A DNA stretch of 43,368 nucleotides, taken from assembly GCA_902776475.1 (NCBI GenBank), contig CACYQD010000026.1, positions 1 to 43,368 on the forward strand, written 5' to 3'. The DNA comes from an uncultured Prevotellaceae bacterium. GTDB taxonomy: Bacteria; Bacteroidota; Bacteroidia; Bacteroidales; Bacteroidaceae. Below, in pieces: positions 25,407-33,950 of the stretch; position 1 is the first letter of the stretch; each line of letters opens with the position of its first letter. Position numbers and translations under genes: made by a program. Under the pieces are notes generated by a model. It made no database searches, had not been told where the DNA came from, and saw only the letters and a program-made list of their open reading frames with translations.

Positions 25407-26186
25407 TCAATATGAGGCGGAGCAGGGGATGCCCGAGTCTTTCACCATTTCGCAAATACGGTCCAGTTCCTCTGGGGTGGCCTTGCGGAGACGGAGGTCG
25501 GGTGTCTCACGGTCAACGGTGTAAATCATCACTTCCCGGGGACGGATCTGTTTCAGCGCTTCAATCCAGGGGAGCACATAACGGTCACTGGTATTGTCGG
25601 TGTCACCTCCGTCAATCTCTCCCTTCAAAAACATGGTCTGGATGACAAGGTGCCCTTCAAACTTTTGCATGTCAGCCACAATCTTGGACACATCATAACG
25701 GCTGCTCGTCGGGCGGTCCACCAGACGGATATAGTCGTTGTCAACAGTGTCGAGTTTCAAGATGTTGTTGTCCACTCGCATCAGGGCGGCCCGGATTTCC
25801 GGCTTGTGGATGAAGGTGGAATTGCTCAGCACCGACACTTTCGCCGATGGGGCAAACTCATCGCGCAAGCGGATGGTGTCGTCGATGATGCCAGGGAAAT
25901 CGGGATGGGCCGTGGGTTCTCCATTGCCCGCAAAAGTCAGAACGTCAGGGCATTGGCCGTTGTCTCTCATCTCCTTCAGCTTGTCACGGAGATGAAGAGC
26001 TACTTCCTCACGGCTGGGACGCCGGGAACGTGGACGGTGGTCGGCATTGAAACCGCATTCGCAATAGACACAGTCGAAACTACATAGTTTCCCGTCGCCA
26101 GGCTGCAGGTTAATACCAAGAGATATGCCCAGACGGCGGCTGTGAACAGGCCCGAAGATGGGCGAGGGATAGATTATCGTACTCAT
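25407..26186 (-). CDS. Radical SAM protein, COG0731-like
   Basis: This 259-residue protein starts MSTIIYPSPIFGPVHSRRLG, the typical opening of radical SAM proteins related to wyosine synthetase (COG0731), and has the cluster motif CSFDCVYC (Cys-x3-Cys-x2-Cys) near residue 36. GNGEPTAHPDF is the SAM-binding GGE-like motif; LSNSTFI and VDNNILKLDTVD are the later strands of the partial TIM barrel. The reaction is unknown. The start at 26186 is 7 nt after the TACCTTTG box, which implies an almost leaderless mRNA; an upstream TTG at 26195 is less likely. It is divergent from ftsX and 205 nt upstream of the helicase gene, so the two might be cotranscribed. Confidence 0.88.
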   Translation of the reverse strand: MSTIIYPSPIFGPVHSRRLGISLGINLQPGDGKLCSFDCVYCECGFNADHRPRSRRPSREEVALHLRDKLKEMRDNGQCPDVLTFAGNGEPTAHPDFPGIIDDTIRLRDEFAPSAKVSVLSNSTFIHKPEIRAALMRVDNNILKLDTVDNDYIRLVDRPTSSRYDVSKIVADMQKFEGHLVIQTMFLKGEIDGGDTDNTSDRYVLPWIEALKQIRPREVMIYTVDRETPDLRLRKATPEELDRICEMVKDSGIPCSASY

Positions 26187-26192
26187 TCTTCG

Positions 26193-26200
26193 CAAAGGTA
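26193..26200 (-). promoter_or_regulatory. Promoter -7 element of the radical SAM gene
   Basis: The minus strand reads TACCTTTG, ending 7 nt ahead of the ATG at 26186. Transcription would then begin at or very near the start codon. No good -33 box is seen. Confidence 0.5.
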
Positions 26201-26241
26201 CTCATTTTTTTTACTCTAATGCGTTAATAGTCGTTAAAGTG

Positions 26242-26272
26242 TTGCCGTGACACGGTATTTTTCGTAACTTTG
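26242..26272 (+). promoter_or_regulatory. Promoter of the ftsX-folK operon
   Basis: TTG (26242-26244) and TAACTTTG (26265-26272) are separated by 20 nt, matching the Bacteroidetes pattern. The transcript would begin about 26279, 24 nt before the ftsX ATG. Confidence 0.65.
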
Positions 26273-26302
26273 CACCAAATTTGGAGTATTATAGCCTCGA
26301 AA

Positions 26303-27181
26303 ATGGGAAACAATAAGAATAAAAGCCGCGGTCGTCAAGGACTGCAGGTCTTTACTTTGTGTGTGAGCACCGCAATGGTGCTGATTTTATTGGGAATGGT
26401 TGTTTTCACGGTATTCACCGCGAGAAATCTATCGGCTTATGTGAAGGAAAACCTGACGGTCACGATGCTCCTCAGTGAGGACATCACTGATCCGGAAGCA
26501 CAGCAGTTGTGTGACAATTTATCCCTTAAGCCGTATATTTACTCCTTGGAGTATATCAGCAAGGAACAAGTGCTTGAAGAGCAGAAAAAAGAACTGGGTA
26601 CCGACCCGTCGGAGTTTGCGGGCACCAATCCCTTTGTCTCTTCCGTGGAGTTTCAGTTGAACGCCGACTATGCCAACAATGACTCTCTGAAATGGATTTC
26701 GGAGGAACTGACCAAGTTGCCGAGTGTGACGGAAATCAGATATCCCGAGGACCTGATTGACAGCATCAACAAGACGCTGCAGAAAATCAGTTTGGTGCTC
26801 CTGGTGCTGGCTGCGTTGTTGCTTGTGGTATCCTTTGTCTTGATCAACAACACCGTGAAACTTGGCATTTATGCCCGGAGGTTCAACATCCATACCATGA
26901 AACTGGTGGGTGCTTCCTGGGGATTCATCCGGAAACCATTCCTCAAACAAGCCATCACCCTCGGTCTTATAGCAGGCATCCTGGCCATCATCGTTTTGGG
27001 AGCCGGTGTCTATCTGCTTTATCAGTATCAGCCCGATGTGATGGAGGTCATCACCTGGCAGGTCATGGTGATCACTGCCATCACTGTCCTGCTGTTCGGT
27101 ATCATCATCACCACCTTCTGTTCATGGCTTTCGGTCAATGACTTCCTGAAGATGAAGGCAGGTGAGCTCTACAAGATTTAA
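26303..27181 (+). CDS. ftsX: Cell division protein FtsX
   Basis: A 292-residue inner-membrane protein that with the ATPase FtsE controls septal peptidoglycan hydrolases. The layout is the family's: a first helix (about residues 18-42, LQVFTLCVSTAMVLILLGMV), a periplasmic domain with LSAYVKENLTVTMLLSEDI and EYISKEQVLEEQKKELG, then three helices at 160-290 with IYARRFNIHTMKLVGASWGF between. No ftsE is in the window. The start at 26303 leaves 24 nt of leader; the upstream TTG at 26270 lies inside the promoter. First gene of a six-gene operon. Confidence 0.94.
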   Translation: MGNNKNKSRGRQGLQVFTLCVSTAMVLILLGMVVFTVFTARNLSAYVKENLTVTMLLSEDITDPEAQQLCDNLSLKPYIYSLEYISKEQVLEEQKKELGTDPSEFAGTNPFVSSVEFQLNADYANNDSLKWISEELTKLPSVTEIRYPEDLIDSINKTLQKISLVLLVLAALLLVVSFVLINNTVKLGIYARRFNIHTMKLVGASWGFIRKPFLKQAITLGLIAGILAIIVLGAGVYLLYQYQPDVMEVITWQVMVITAITVLLFGIIITTFCSWLSVNDFLKMKAGELYKI

Positions 27182-27211
27182 CGCATCATTTCCGTTTAAT
27201 TTCTATTTATT

Positions 27212-27457
27212 ATGGATAAAAGAAATCTGGCTTTTGGCCGTGCTAATTTCATCCTGCTGTCGATAGGCATGATCGTGGTCGTGCTGGGGTTCATCCTCAT
27301 GAGCGGTCCTGGGTCTGACGAGACGGCGTTCAATCCCGATATTTTCAGTGCGATGAGGATTAAGGTGGCTCCCGTGATCTGTTTCATCGGATTTGTTTCG
27401 ATGATCTATGCCATCATCTACAGGACCAAGGAGAAAGAGGGAGAGGACAAGAAATGA
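27212..27457 (+). CDS. DUF3098 small membrane protein
   Basis: An 81-residue protein with two membrane helices (FILLSIGMIVVVLGFILMSG at about 14-33 and VAPVICFIGFVSMIYAIIYR) separated by a short loop with FNPDIFSAMRIKVAP, then a charged tail. This matches DUF3098, which in Bacteroidetes regularly sits between ftsX and uppP. Its stop overlaps the uppP start (ATGA at 27454-27457), indicating coupled translation. Its role is unknown; the fixed place suggests a link with division or lipid-carrier recycling. Confidence 0.85.
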   Translation: MDKRNLAFGRANFILLSIGMIVVVLGFILMSGPGSDETAFNPDIFSAMRIKVAPVICFIGFVSMIYAIIYRTKEKEGEDKK

Positions 27458-28311
27458 CTTGGTTGGAGACGATTATCATTGCCATTGTGGAAGGCTTGAC
27501 GGAATTTCTTCCGGTTTCCTCCACAGGGCACATGATCATAACACAAAATCTGCTGGGCATTCCCCAAGGTGACGCATTTGTTCATGCATTCACCTTTATT
27601 ATACAGTTTGGAGCCATTCTTTCCGTGGTATGTCTCTATTGGAAGCGTTTTTTCCAACTCAACCACGCACCAGTTCCCGAGGGAAGCAATGGATGGCAGC
27701 GTTTCCTGCATCGGTTCAGATTCTACTGGTTGCTGTTCATCGGCGTATTGCCGGCTGTCATCATCGGGCTTCTGGCCAAGAAATCAGGTCTACTCGACTG
27801 GTTGCTTGACAGTGTGGAGGTGGTGGCTGCCATGCTTGTCCTTGGCGGTGTATTCATGCTCTATTGTGACAAGTGGTTCAACAAAGGAGACGACCGAACG
27901 GAAATCGATGAGCCGAAAGCTTTCAAAATCGGCCTTTATCAGTGCATATCGGTCATTCCGGGTGTCTCACGTTCCATGGCCACGATTGTGGGTGGTATGA
28001 CGCAGAAACTTTCCCGCAAGAAAGCCGCAGAGTTTTCCTTCTTCCTGGCTGTGCCCACTATGGCCGGAGCCACGTTGCTTGACCTGCTCGACCTCTTTGA
28101 TGAAGGGACCTCATGGGCGACACCCCACAACATCGCCATGCTCATCCTCGGATGCGTCGTGGCTTTCATCGTCGCTTTGTTGGCGATGAAATGGTTTGTG
28201 TCTTTCCTCACCAAATATGGATTCAAGGCTTTCGGCGTCTATAGAATCATCGTGGGTGGCATCATCATCATCTTGCTGCTCACCGGACATTCACTCGCAA
28301 TGGTGGATTAA
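27454..28311 (+). CDS. uppP: Undecaprenyl-diphosphatase
   Basis: A 285-residue polytopic membrane enzyme (BacA) that dephosphorylates undecaprenyl pyrophosphate, returning the lipid carrier for peptidoglycan and O-antigen synthesis. The signatures are clear: IVEGLTEFLPVSSTGHMIIT near the N-terminus (Glu-rich motif and the PVSSTGH motif) and ISVIPGVSRSMATIVGGM (the PGxSRS motif) near 165-180. It has about eight helices. Overlaps DUF3098 by 4 nt and truB by 1 nt (TAATG). Confidence 0.97.
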   Translation: MTWLETIIIAIVEGLTEFLPVSSTGHMIITQNLLGIPQGDAFVHAFTFIIQFGAILSVVCLYWKRFFQLNHAPVPEGSNGWQRFLHRFRFYWLLFIGVLPAVIIGLLAKKSGLLDWLLDSVEVVAAMLVLGGVFMLYCDKWFNKGDDRTEIDEPKAFKIGLYQCISVIPGVSRSMATIVGGMTQKLSRKKAAEFSFFLAVPTMAGATLLDLLDLFDEGTSWATPHNIAMLILGCVVAFIVALLAMKWFVSFLTKYGFKAFGVYRIIVGGIIIILLLTGHSLAMVD

Positions 28312-29027
28312 TGGATCAAAAGCGAAACGAAGAACTTTTCAACCAGGGAATCGTCATTTCCATTGACAAACCCTACAGGATGTCGAGTTTCGGCGCCCTG
28401 GCTCATATCAGATACCTGGTCTCGCGGCGTTTGGGCGTGAAAAGGGTGAAAATGGGCCATGCCGGTACGCTTGACCCCCTGGCCACTGGCGTGCTGTTGT
28501 TGTGCACGGGCAAGGCCACCAAGGAAATCGACCGTCTGCAGGCATCCACCAAGGAGTATGTGGCGGGGCTGCAGCTTGGGGCGACAACGGCCAGTTACGA
28601 CCGAGAGCATACGGTCAATTACACCTATCCCACGAAGCATATCACCCGTCAACTGGTTGAGGACACGCTCAAGCAGTTTGTGGGCGACATCATGCAAGTG
28701 CCGCCGGAGTTTTCAGCTTGCAAGGTCGATGGAAAAAGGGCTTATCTCCTCATGCGTAAGGGCAAGGATGTGCAGTTGAAAGCCAAGCCTCTCCATATCG
28801 ATGAGATAGAGTTGCTCGATTTCGATTCTGAGAAGAAAACCCTCTCCATCCGCGTGGTATGTGGCAAGGGTACCTATATCAGGGCTTTGGCACGGGATAT
28901 CGGACAAGCCCTTGGCAGCGGTGCCTTCCTCACCTCTCTGCGGCGCACCCGTGTGGGTGAATACCGTGTGGAAGAGGCGGTGGGCTTCGATGATTTCCCG
29001 CAATGGCTTGACGAGTTCATGGACTGA
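28311..29027 (+). CDS. truB: tRNA pseudouridine(55) synthase TruB
   Basis: A 238-residue enzyme that forms pseudouridine 55 in the T-loop of tRNAs. Conserved blocks: ISIDKPYRMSSFGAL, VKMGHAGTLDPLATGVLLLC with the catalytic Asp, GDIMQVPPEFSACKVDGKRAY, VVCGKGTYIRALARDIG and ALGSGAFLTSLRRTRVG. The C-terminus stops soon after, without the PUA domain of longer enzymes; this short form is common in Bacteroidetes. Its ATG overlaps the uppP stop. Confidence 0.96.
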   Translation: MDQKRNEELFNQGIVISIDKPYRMSSFGALAHIRYLVSRRLGVKRVKMGHAGTLDPLATGVLLLCTGKATKEIDRLQASTKEYVAGLQLGATTASYDREHTVNYTYPTKHITRQLVEDTLKQFVGDIMQVPPEFSACKVDGKRAYLLMRKGKDVQLKAKPLHIDEIELLDFDSEKKTLSIRVVCGKGTYIRALARDIGQALGSGAFLTSLRRTRVGEYRVEEAVGFDDFPQWLDEFMD

Positions 29028-29062
29028 TAAAAATAGAATATTTCAATAAGGAGTCATATTAG

Positions 29063-30247
29063 ATGAAACTATCACAATTCAAATTCAAACTTCCTGAGGA
29101 GCAAATCGCATTGTACCCCTCGTACAACCGCGATGACTGCCGGATGATGGTTGTTCACCGCAAGTCCAACCGCATCGACATGTACAGGACTGATGAGAAT
29201 GGTGCTCCGCTCAAAAATGAGGACGGTACACCCCAGTTCATCGAGTTCCGCCATCTGATCGAGTACTTCGATGAGGGTGATGTCTTCGTGTTCAACGACA
29301 CGAAGGTCTTTCCGGCCCGTCTCTACGGTACCAAGGAGAAGACCGATGCCAAGATCGAGGTTTTTCTCCTGCGTGAGCTCAATGAGACCCTCAGACTGTG
29401 GGATGTGCTCGTGGAACCGGCAAGAAAGATCCGTATCGGCAACAAGCTGTTCTTCGATGACAGCAATACGATGGTGGCAGAGGTTATCGACAACACCACC
29501 AGCCGTGGCCGTACGCTGAGGTTCCTCTATGATTGTCCTCATGACAAGTTCAAAAAGGAACTTTTCGCTCTCGGTTCGGCACCACTGCCCCGTTATATCA
29601 TCGACCATGAGTCAGAAAAGGAAGTGGATGATGAGAAAAATCCCGGTTCCAAGAAAATCGTCAAGGTCAAGGACCGTCCGGTCACTCCTGAGGACATGGA
29701 GGATTTCCAGTGCATCTATGCCAAGAACGAGGGTGCTGTCACTGCTCCGGCCTCCGGTTTGCATTTCAGCAGGGAACTGATGAAGAGAATGGAAATCAAG
29801 GGCATCGACTTCGCTTTCATCACCCTTCATTGCGCCTTGGGGTGCTTCCACAATATCGAGGTGGAGGATTTGACCAAGCACAAGATGGACTCCGAACAGA
29901 TGTTTGTTGAGAAAGAAACGTGTGAGATGGTCAACCGGGCTAAAATGGCCGGCAAGCATATCTGCGCCGTGGGCACCAGTGTCATCAAGGCCACGGAAAC
30001 AGCTGTGGGTACGGACGGACAACTCAAGGAATATGAGGGATGGACCAACAAGTTCATTTTCCCGCCTTATGAGTTTGGCCTGGCCGACTCCATGGTGTGC
30101 AACTTCTATCACCCTTTGTCCACATTGCTCATGTCGGCCTGTGCCTTCGGTGGCTACGACCTCGTCATGCAGGCATACCAGATGGCATTGGACAATGGAT
30201 ACCGCTTCGGATGTTTCGGCGATGCCATGCTGATCCTCGATGACTGA
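29063..30247 (+). CDS. queA: S-adenosylmethionine:tRNA ribosyltransferase-isomerase
   Basis: This 394-residue enzyme transfers the ribose of SAM to preQ1 in tRNA, giving epoxyqueuosine. Markers: KFKLPEEQIALYPS, FVFNDTKVFPARLYG, VTAPASGLHFSRELM, FITLHCALGCFHNIEVEDL and FYHPLSTLLMSACAFGGYD. It is about 40 residues longer than the E. coli protein, mainly through an extra segment near 35-55 and a charged insert near 185-210 (HESEKEVDDEKNPGSKKIVK); such long versions are known in Bacteroidetes. It follows truB by 35 nt and its end overlaps folK by 8 nt. Confidence 0.96.
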   Translation: MKLSQFKFKLPEEQIALYPSYNRDDCRMMVVHRKSNRIDMYRTDENGAPLKNEDGTPQFIEFRHLIEYFDEGDVFVFNDTKVFPARLYGTKEKTDAKIEVFLLRELNETLRLWDVLVEPARKIRIGNKLFFDDSNTMVAEVIDNTTSRGRTLRFLYDCPHDKFKKELFALGSAPLPRYIIDHESEKEVDDEKNPGSKKIVKVKDRPVTPEDMEDFQCIYAKNEGAVTAPASGLHFSRELMKRMEIKGIDFAFITLHCALGCFHNIEVEDLTKHKMDSEQMFVEKETCEMVNRAKMAGKHICAVGTSVIKATETAVGTDGQLKEYEGWTNKFIFPPYEFGLADSMVCNFYHPLSTLLMSACAFGGYDLVMQAYQMALDNGYRFGCFGDAMLILDD

Positions 30248-30656
30248 TTCCCATCTCGTGTATCTGGGCCTCGGTTCGAATATGGGCGACAAAGAAGCCC
30301 ATATCCAGGAGGCTGTTGAGAAAATAAGAGAGCTGATTGGCGACGTCGTGCGCCAGTCAGCTCTCTATGTGACAGAACCGTGGGGTTTTGAGTCGGAAAA
30401 CCTGTTCGTCAATGCCGTGGTGGCCTGTACCACCAAGATGGCCCCACGCCGGTTGCTCCGAACCACCCAACAGATCGAACGGGAGATGGGGCGCACGGAA
30501 AAGTCGGTAGGCGGACGTTTCCATGACCGTATCATCGATATCGACATCCTGCTTTACGATGATCTTCACATCGATTATCCCGACCTCAAGATACCTCATC
30601 CCCTCATGTATCAGCGCGATTTCGTCATGATACCGCTCCGTGAGATCCTCCTGTAA
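30240..30656 (+). CDS. folK: 2-amino-4-hydroxy-6-hydroxymethyldihydropteridine pyrophosphokinase
   Basis: A 138-residue enzyme that pyrophosphorylates the pterin alcohol ahead of dihydropteroate synthesis in folate formation. YLGLGSNMGDKEAHIQEAVE at the start, TEPWGFESENLFVNAVV, and the family signature GGRFHDRIIDIDILLYDD (metal-binding Asp residues) are present. Length is near the minimum of the family. It begins inside the queA end (8-nt overlap) and is the last gene of the ftsX operon; convergent with rpsO. Confidence 0.95.
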   Translation: MTDSHLVYLGLGSNMGDKEAHIQEAVEKIRELIGDVVRQSALYVTEPWGFESENLFVNAVVACTTKMAPRRLLRTTQQIEREMGRTEKSVGGRFHDRIIDIDILLYDDLHIDYPDLKIPHPLMYQRDFVMIPLREILL

Positions 30657-30677
30657 TCCACGTTGACCCCAGGACAT

Positions 30678-30713
30678 AAAAAAATCCCGAAGGAGGATAA
30701 GCTCCGACGGGAT
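30678..30713 (-). terminator. Terminator of rpsO
   Basis: On the minus strand ATCCCG...CTCC...GGAG...CGGGAT forms a hairpin (arms 30708-30713/30684-30689 and 30702-30705/30692-30695), followed by a run of seven T (30684-30678). It lies 25 nt past the rpsO stop. Confidence 0.85.
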
Positions 30714-30737
30714 CCAAGATCTTTTGCACTGCTGGGA

Positions 30738-31007
30738 TTATCTGCGCAGACCGAGAGACTTGATGATGGCGCGGTAGCGCTCGATGTCGCGGTCGTAGAG
30801 ATAATTGAGCAGGGCACGGCGTTTTCCTACCAACTGGGTCAGTGACCGTGCGGTAGTATAATCTTTACGGTTCTTCTTCAAATGTTCCGTCAAATGGGAT
30901 ATACGGTATGAGAACAATGCTATCTGGCTCTCTGGTGAACCAGTATCAGAGTTAGACTTTCCGTATTTTCCAAAGATCTCTGCTTTTTTTGCCTTGTCTA
31001 AATACAT
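30738..31007 (-). CDS. rpsO: 30S ribosomal protein S15
   Basis: This 89-residue protein binds 16S rRNA at the central domain junction early in small-subunit assembly. Seen: [40 protein letters not shown], and [20 protein letters not shown], all diagnostic. Length is exact for the family. It is monocistronic, with a textbook promoter at 31061-31091 and a terminator at 30678-30713. The leader of about 45 nt might hold an autoregulatory site as in E. coli, but I see no clear pseudoknot. Confidence 0.98.
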   Translation of the reverse strand: MYLDKAKKAEIFGKYGKSNSDTGSPESQIALFSYRISHLTEHLKKNRKDYTTARSLTQLVGKRRALLNYLYDRDIERYRAIIKSLGLRR

Positions 31008-31060
31008 CTTGTTTGGGTTAAATTGAAATATAAAAATAGCGTTGCATCAAAATGCGGGTG

Positions 31061-31091
31061 CAAAATTACTAATTTTCTGTGACATGGCAAA
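31061..31091 (-). promoter_or_regulatory. Promoter of rpsO
   Basis: On the minus strand TTTG (31091-31088) and TAATTTTG (31068-31061) are 19 nt apart, a full match to the Bacteroidetes promoter. Transcription should begin about 31054. Confidence 0.75.
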
Positions 31092-31162
31092 TTTTTTCCT
31101 TTTTTTCTTCATCTTTTTTCCGTAATATTCACAAAATATTCTTTAGTTACGTCTATTATTTG

Positions 31163-31214
31163 TAATTTTGCATCCGAAATTGACGCAGTGTCACCCCATA
31201 GTCACACTGTTTTT
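31163..31214 (+). promoter_or_regulatory. Promoter -7 box and leader hairpin of typA
   Basis: TAATTTTG at 31163-31170 fits the -7 box; the -33 box is weak. In the leader, CAGTGT (31186-31191) pairs with ACACTG (31204-31209) and is followed by TTTTT. This terminator-like hairpin, 33 nt before the ATG, could make a leader attenuator. The stem is only 6 bp with a 12-nt loop, so it may be of no consequence. Confidence 0.45.
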
Positions 31215-31246
31215 GAGGTAATAAAGAATTTTTAAGGTTAACAACA

Positions 31247-33049
31247 ATGCAAGATATCAGGAATATCGCCATCATCGCCCATGTCGATCATGGAAAGACT
31301 ACCCTCGTCGATAAAATGATGATGGCCGGAAATCTTTTCCGGGAAGGAAAGGAAATCGGCAGCCAAGTGCTCGACAGCAATGACTTGGAAAGGGAGCGTG
31401 GCATCACCATTCTCTCCAAGAACGTCTCCATCAATTACCGTGGCGTGAAAATCAATATCATCGACACTCCGGGTCACTCCGACTTCGGAGGAGAGGTGGA
31501 GCGTGTGCTCAATATGGCCGACGGATGCCTGTTGCTCGTCGATGCATTTGAGGGACCGATGCCCCAGACCCGTTTCGTCTTGCAGAAAGCTTTGGAAATC
31601 GGGCTCAAACCCATTGTCGTGGTCAATAAGGTTGATAAGCCCAACTGCCGTCCGGAAGAGGTCTATGAGATGGTCTTCGACCTGATGTTCGCCCTCAACG
31701 CCACTGAAGACCAGCTGGATTTCCCCGTGGTCTATGGAAGTGCGAAAAACGGATGGATGGGTGAGGATTACAACACACCCACCGGTGACATCACCTACCT
31801 GCTCGACAAAATCATAGAGGTCATCCCCGCTCCCGAAGTCATCGAGGGCACACCCCAGATGCTGATCACATCGCTTGACTATTCCAACTACACCGGGCGT
31901 ATTGCCGTGGGACGTGTCCATCGTGGCGTGCTCACCGAGGGCATGAACATCACCGTGGCGCATCGTGACGGGTCGTTGGAGAAAACCAAGATCAAGGAGC
32001 TCCATACCTTTGAGGGCATGGGCCATGTGCGCACGCATGAGGTGGGCAGCGGTGATATCTGCGCCATCATCGGACTGGAGCATTTTGAAATCGGTGATAC
32101 CATCTGTGATTTCGAAAACCCGGAACCACTGCCGCCGATCACCATCGATGAACCAACCATGAGCATGCTCTTCACCATCAACGACTCTCCATTCTTCGGA
32201 AAGGAAGGCAAATGGTGCACCTCAAGGCATATCAACGACCGCCTGCAGAAGGAGTTGGAGAAAAACCTTGCGCTCAGGGTGGAGGAACTGGAGGGCTACA
32301 CCGACCGATGGATCGTGAGCGGACGCGGTGTGCTGCATCTCTCCGTCTTGATCGAGACCATGCGCCGCGAAGGCTATGAGTTGCAGGTCGGACAGCCACA
32401 GGTCATCTACAAGGAAATCGACGGTGTCAAATGCGAGCCTATTGAGGAACTGACCATCAATGTTCCCGAGGAGTTTGCCAGCAAGATGATTGACATGGTG
32501 ACCCGCCGGAAAGGAGAGGTGACATCCATGGAGACCCAGGGCGACCGCAGCAATATTGAGTTTGATATCCCGTCGCGCGGCATCATCGGACTGCGCACCA
32601 ATGTGCTGACAGCCAGTCAGGGTGAGGCCATCATGGCTCACCGATACAAAGAGTACCAGCCTTATAAGGGCGAGATTTCCCGACGACTCAACGGTTCGAT
32701 GGTGGCCATGGAGACCGGTACGGCCTTTGCCTATTCGATCGACAAGCTGCAGGACCGCGGCAAGTTCTTCATCGATCCGGGCGAGGAGGTGTATGCCGGA
32801 CAGGTTGTCGGAGAGCATGTGCATGACAACGACCTCGTGATCAATGTCACGAAAGCCAAACAGTTGACCAACGTCAGGGCCAGTGGCAGTGACGAGAAGG
32901 CCCGCATCATTCCCAAAGTCATCATGAGCCTAGAGGAATGCCTGGAGTATATCAAGGCCGATGAGTTGGTGGAGGTCACGCCCAAGAGCATGCGCATGCG
33001 CAAGACCATCCTCGACCATAACGACCGCAAGCGCAGTCAGAAAGAATAG
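31247..33049 (+). CDS. typA: Ribosome-associated GTPase TypA/BipA
   Basis: A 600-residue translational GTPase linked to ribosome assembly and growth in the cold or under stress. G1 is [18 protein letters not shown]3 [19 protein letters not shown]4 [10 protein letters not shown]; these are followed by the EF-Tu-like domain 2, EF-G-like domains 3 and 5, and the TypA-only C-terminal domain ([20 protein letters not shown], ending [18 protein letters not shown]). Full length. Monocistronic, with its own promoter and a strong terminator at 33069. Confidence 0.97.
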   Translation: MQDIRNIAIIAHVDHGKTTLVDKMMMAGNLFREGKEIGSQVLDSNDLERERGITILSKNVSINYRGVKINIIDTPGHSDFGGEVERVLNMADGCLLLVDAFEGPMPQTRFVLQKALEIGLKPIVVVNKVDKPNCRPEEVYEMVFDLMFALNATEDQLDFPVVYGSAKNGWMGEDYNTPTGDITYLLDKIIEVIPAPEVIEGTPQMLITSLDYSNYTGRIAVGRVHRGVLTEGMNITVAHRDGSLEKTKIKELHTFEGMGHVRTHEVGSGDICAIIGLEHFEIGDTICDFENPEPLPPITIDEPTMSMLFTINDSPFFGKEGKWCTSRHINDRLQKELEKNLALRVEELEGYTDRWIVSGRGVLHLSVLIETMRREGYELQVGQPQVIYKEIDGVKCEPIEELTINVPEEFASKMIDMVTRRKGEVTSMETQGDRSNIEFDIPSRGIIGLRTNVLTASQGEAIMAHRYKEYQPYKGEISRRLNGSMVAMETGTAFAYSIDKLQDRGKFFIDPGEEVYAGQVVGEHVHDNDLVINVTKAKQLTNVRASGSDEKARIIPKVIMSLEECLEYIKADELVEVTPKSMRMRKTILDHNDRKRSQKE

Positions 33050-33068
33050 ATCAACTTTTGAGATCATC

Positions 33069-33113
33069 AATTCCTCACCGATGTCGTCAAGCACTTCGGT
33101 GAGGAATTTTATT
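33069..33113 (+). terminator. Terminator of typA
   Basis: A 13-bp stem AATTCCTCACCGA (33069-33081) with TCGGTGAGGAATT (33096-33108) and a 14-nt loop is followed by TTATT. It lies 20 nt past the typA stop. Confidence 0.88.
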
Positions 33114-33147
33114 CATGATGGTTTGTAACGATTGGATTTGATGAAGC

Positions 33148-33831
33148 TTACAGCGCTTGGATGAATGTCCGGGTCACTTCAAAGGAGCCATTGGCCAGGC
33201 GGTTCCAGAAATCAAAATACTGGGATGCCTTGTCATCACTCAGTGGGACGTCGCTGATGACGCGGAAGGAGATGAAGGGCACTTCGCGCAGATGGCAGAC
33301 CTGGGCAATGGCACAACTCTCCATGTCAACGGCAATGGCCTGCGGGAAATTCTTCAGGATGCCACGCATCTTCTCCTGGCTGTCGACAAACCAGTCGCCG
33401 CTCACCATCAGTCCGCCATGCACTGGCGTGTCGCAGGAGAGGTGCAGGGCCTTGTCGATGAGTTCGGCGGGAGCGGTATAGAAGGCAGGCATGCCGACCA
33501 GTTGGCCGTATTCCACCTCGCTGCCGCAATACACGTCATGGTAGCGGTATTCGGTGCCCACCACCACATTGGTGACATGAAGATGGGAGGCTGCCCCTCC
33601 GGCACAGCCGGTAGAGATGATGACGCCGGGCTGATAGTGGTCGATCATCTCCACAGCACCGACGGCAGCGTTCACTTTGCCGATGCCGCATTTCTGCATC
33701 ACGATGGTCTTGTCACCTATCTTGCCGATGGTGAATGACTTTCCAGCATACTGCTCCGTCTTGGCCTCGGTGAGCAGACCACACAATTGGACGAATTCCT
33801 TGTCCATGGCCACAATGATTCCTATTGTCAT
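33148..33831 (-). CDS. mtnN: 5'-methylthioadenosine/S-adenosylhomocysteine nucleosidase
   Basis: A 227-residue enzyme that cleaves adenine from methylthioadenosine and S-adenosylhomocysteine, recycling SAM by-products and feeding AI-2 formation. Starts MTIGIIVAMDKEFVQLCGLL, includes KCGIGKVNAAVGAVEMIDHY, GVIISTGCAGGA, VVGTEYRYHDVY, and the catalytic end VDMESCAIAQV and ISDVPLSDD (Asp). The frame stays open 39 codons upstream but that part is not conserved and crosses the promoter. Monocistronic. Confidence 0.95.
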   Translation of the reverse strand: MTIGIIVAMDKEFVQLCGLLTEAKTEQYAGKSFTIGKIGDKTIVMQKCGIGKVNAAVGAVEMIDHYQPGVIISTGCAGGAASHLHVTNVVVGTEYRYHDVYCGSEVEYGQLVGMPAFYTAPAELIDKALHLSCDTPVHGGLMVSGDWFVDSQEKMRGILKNFPQAIAVDMESCAIAQVCHLREVPFISFRVISDVPLSDDKASQYFDFWNRLANGSFEVTRTFIQAL

Positions 33832-33856
33832 AAACTCTTCAGATGGGTTTGGGATG

Positions 33857-33864
33857 CAAAAATA
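33857..33864 (-). promoter_or_regulatory. Promoter -7 element of mtnN
   Basis: The minus strand reads TATTTTTG. A TTTG lies 16 nt further upstream (33884-33881), slightly closer than usual. The transcript would start near 33850. Confidence 0.5.
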
Positions 33865-33885
33865 CGAATTATTTTTCTTACAAAC

Positions 33886-33917
33886 TTTCATTCTTTGCAA
33901 ATAATTCCTTACCTTTG
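33886..33917 (+). promoter_or_regulatory. Promoter of ilvE-trmB
   Basis: TACCTTTG at 33910-33917 is a -7 box; TTTC at 33886-33889, 20 nt upstream, is an imperfect -33 box. The start is about 33924, 27 nt before the ATG. Confidence 0.55.
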
Positions 33918-33950
33918 CATGAAAACAGGAAACTAAATATACTGTCAATT

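Noticed and set aside
30357-30677. Minus-strand frame beyond rpsO
   Set aside because: Opposite folK and past the rpsO terminator; no family match.
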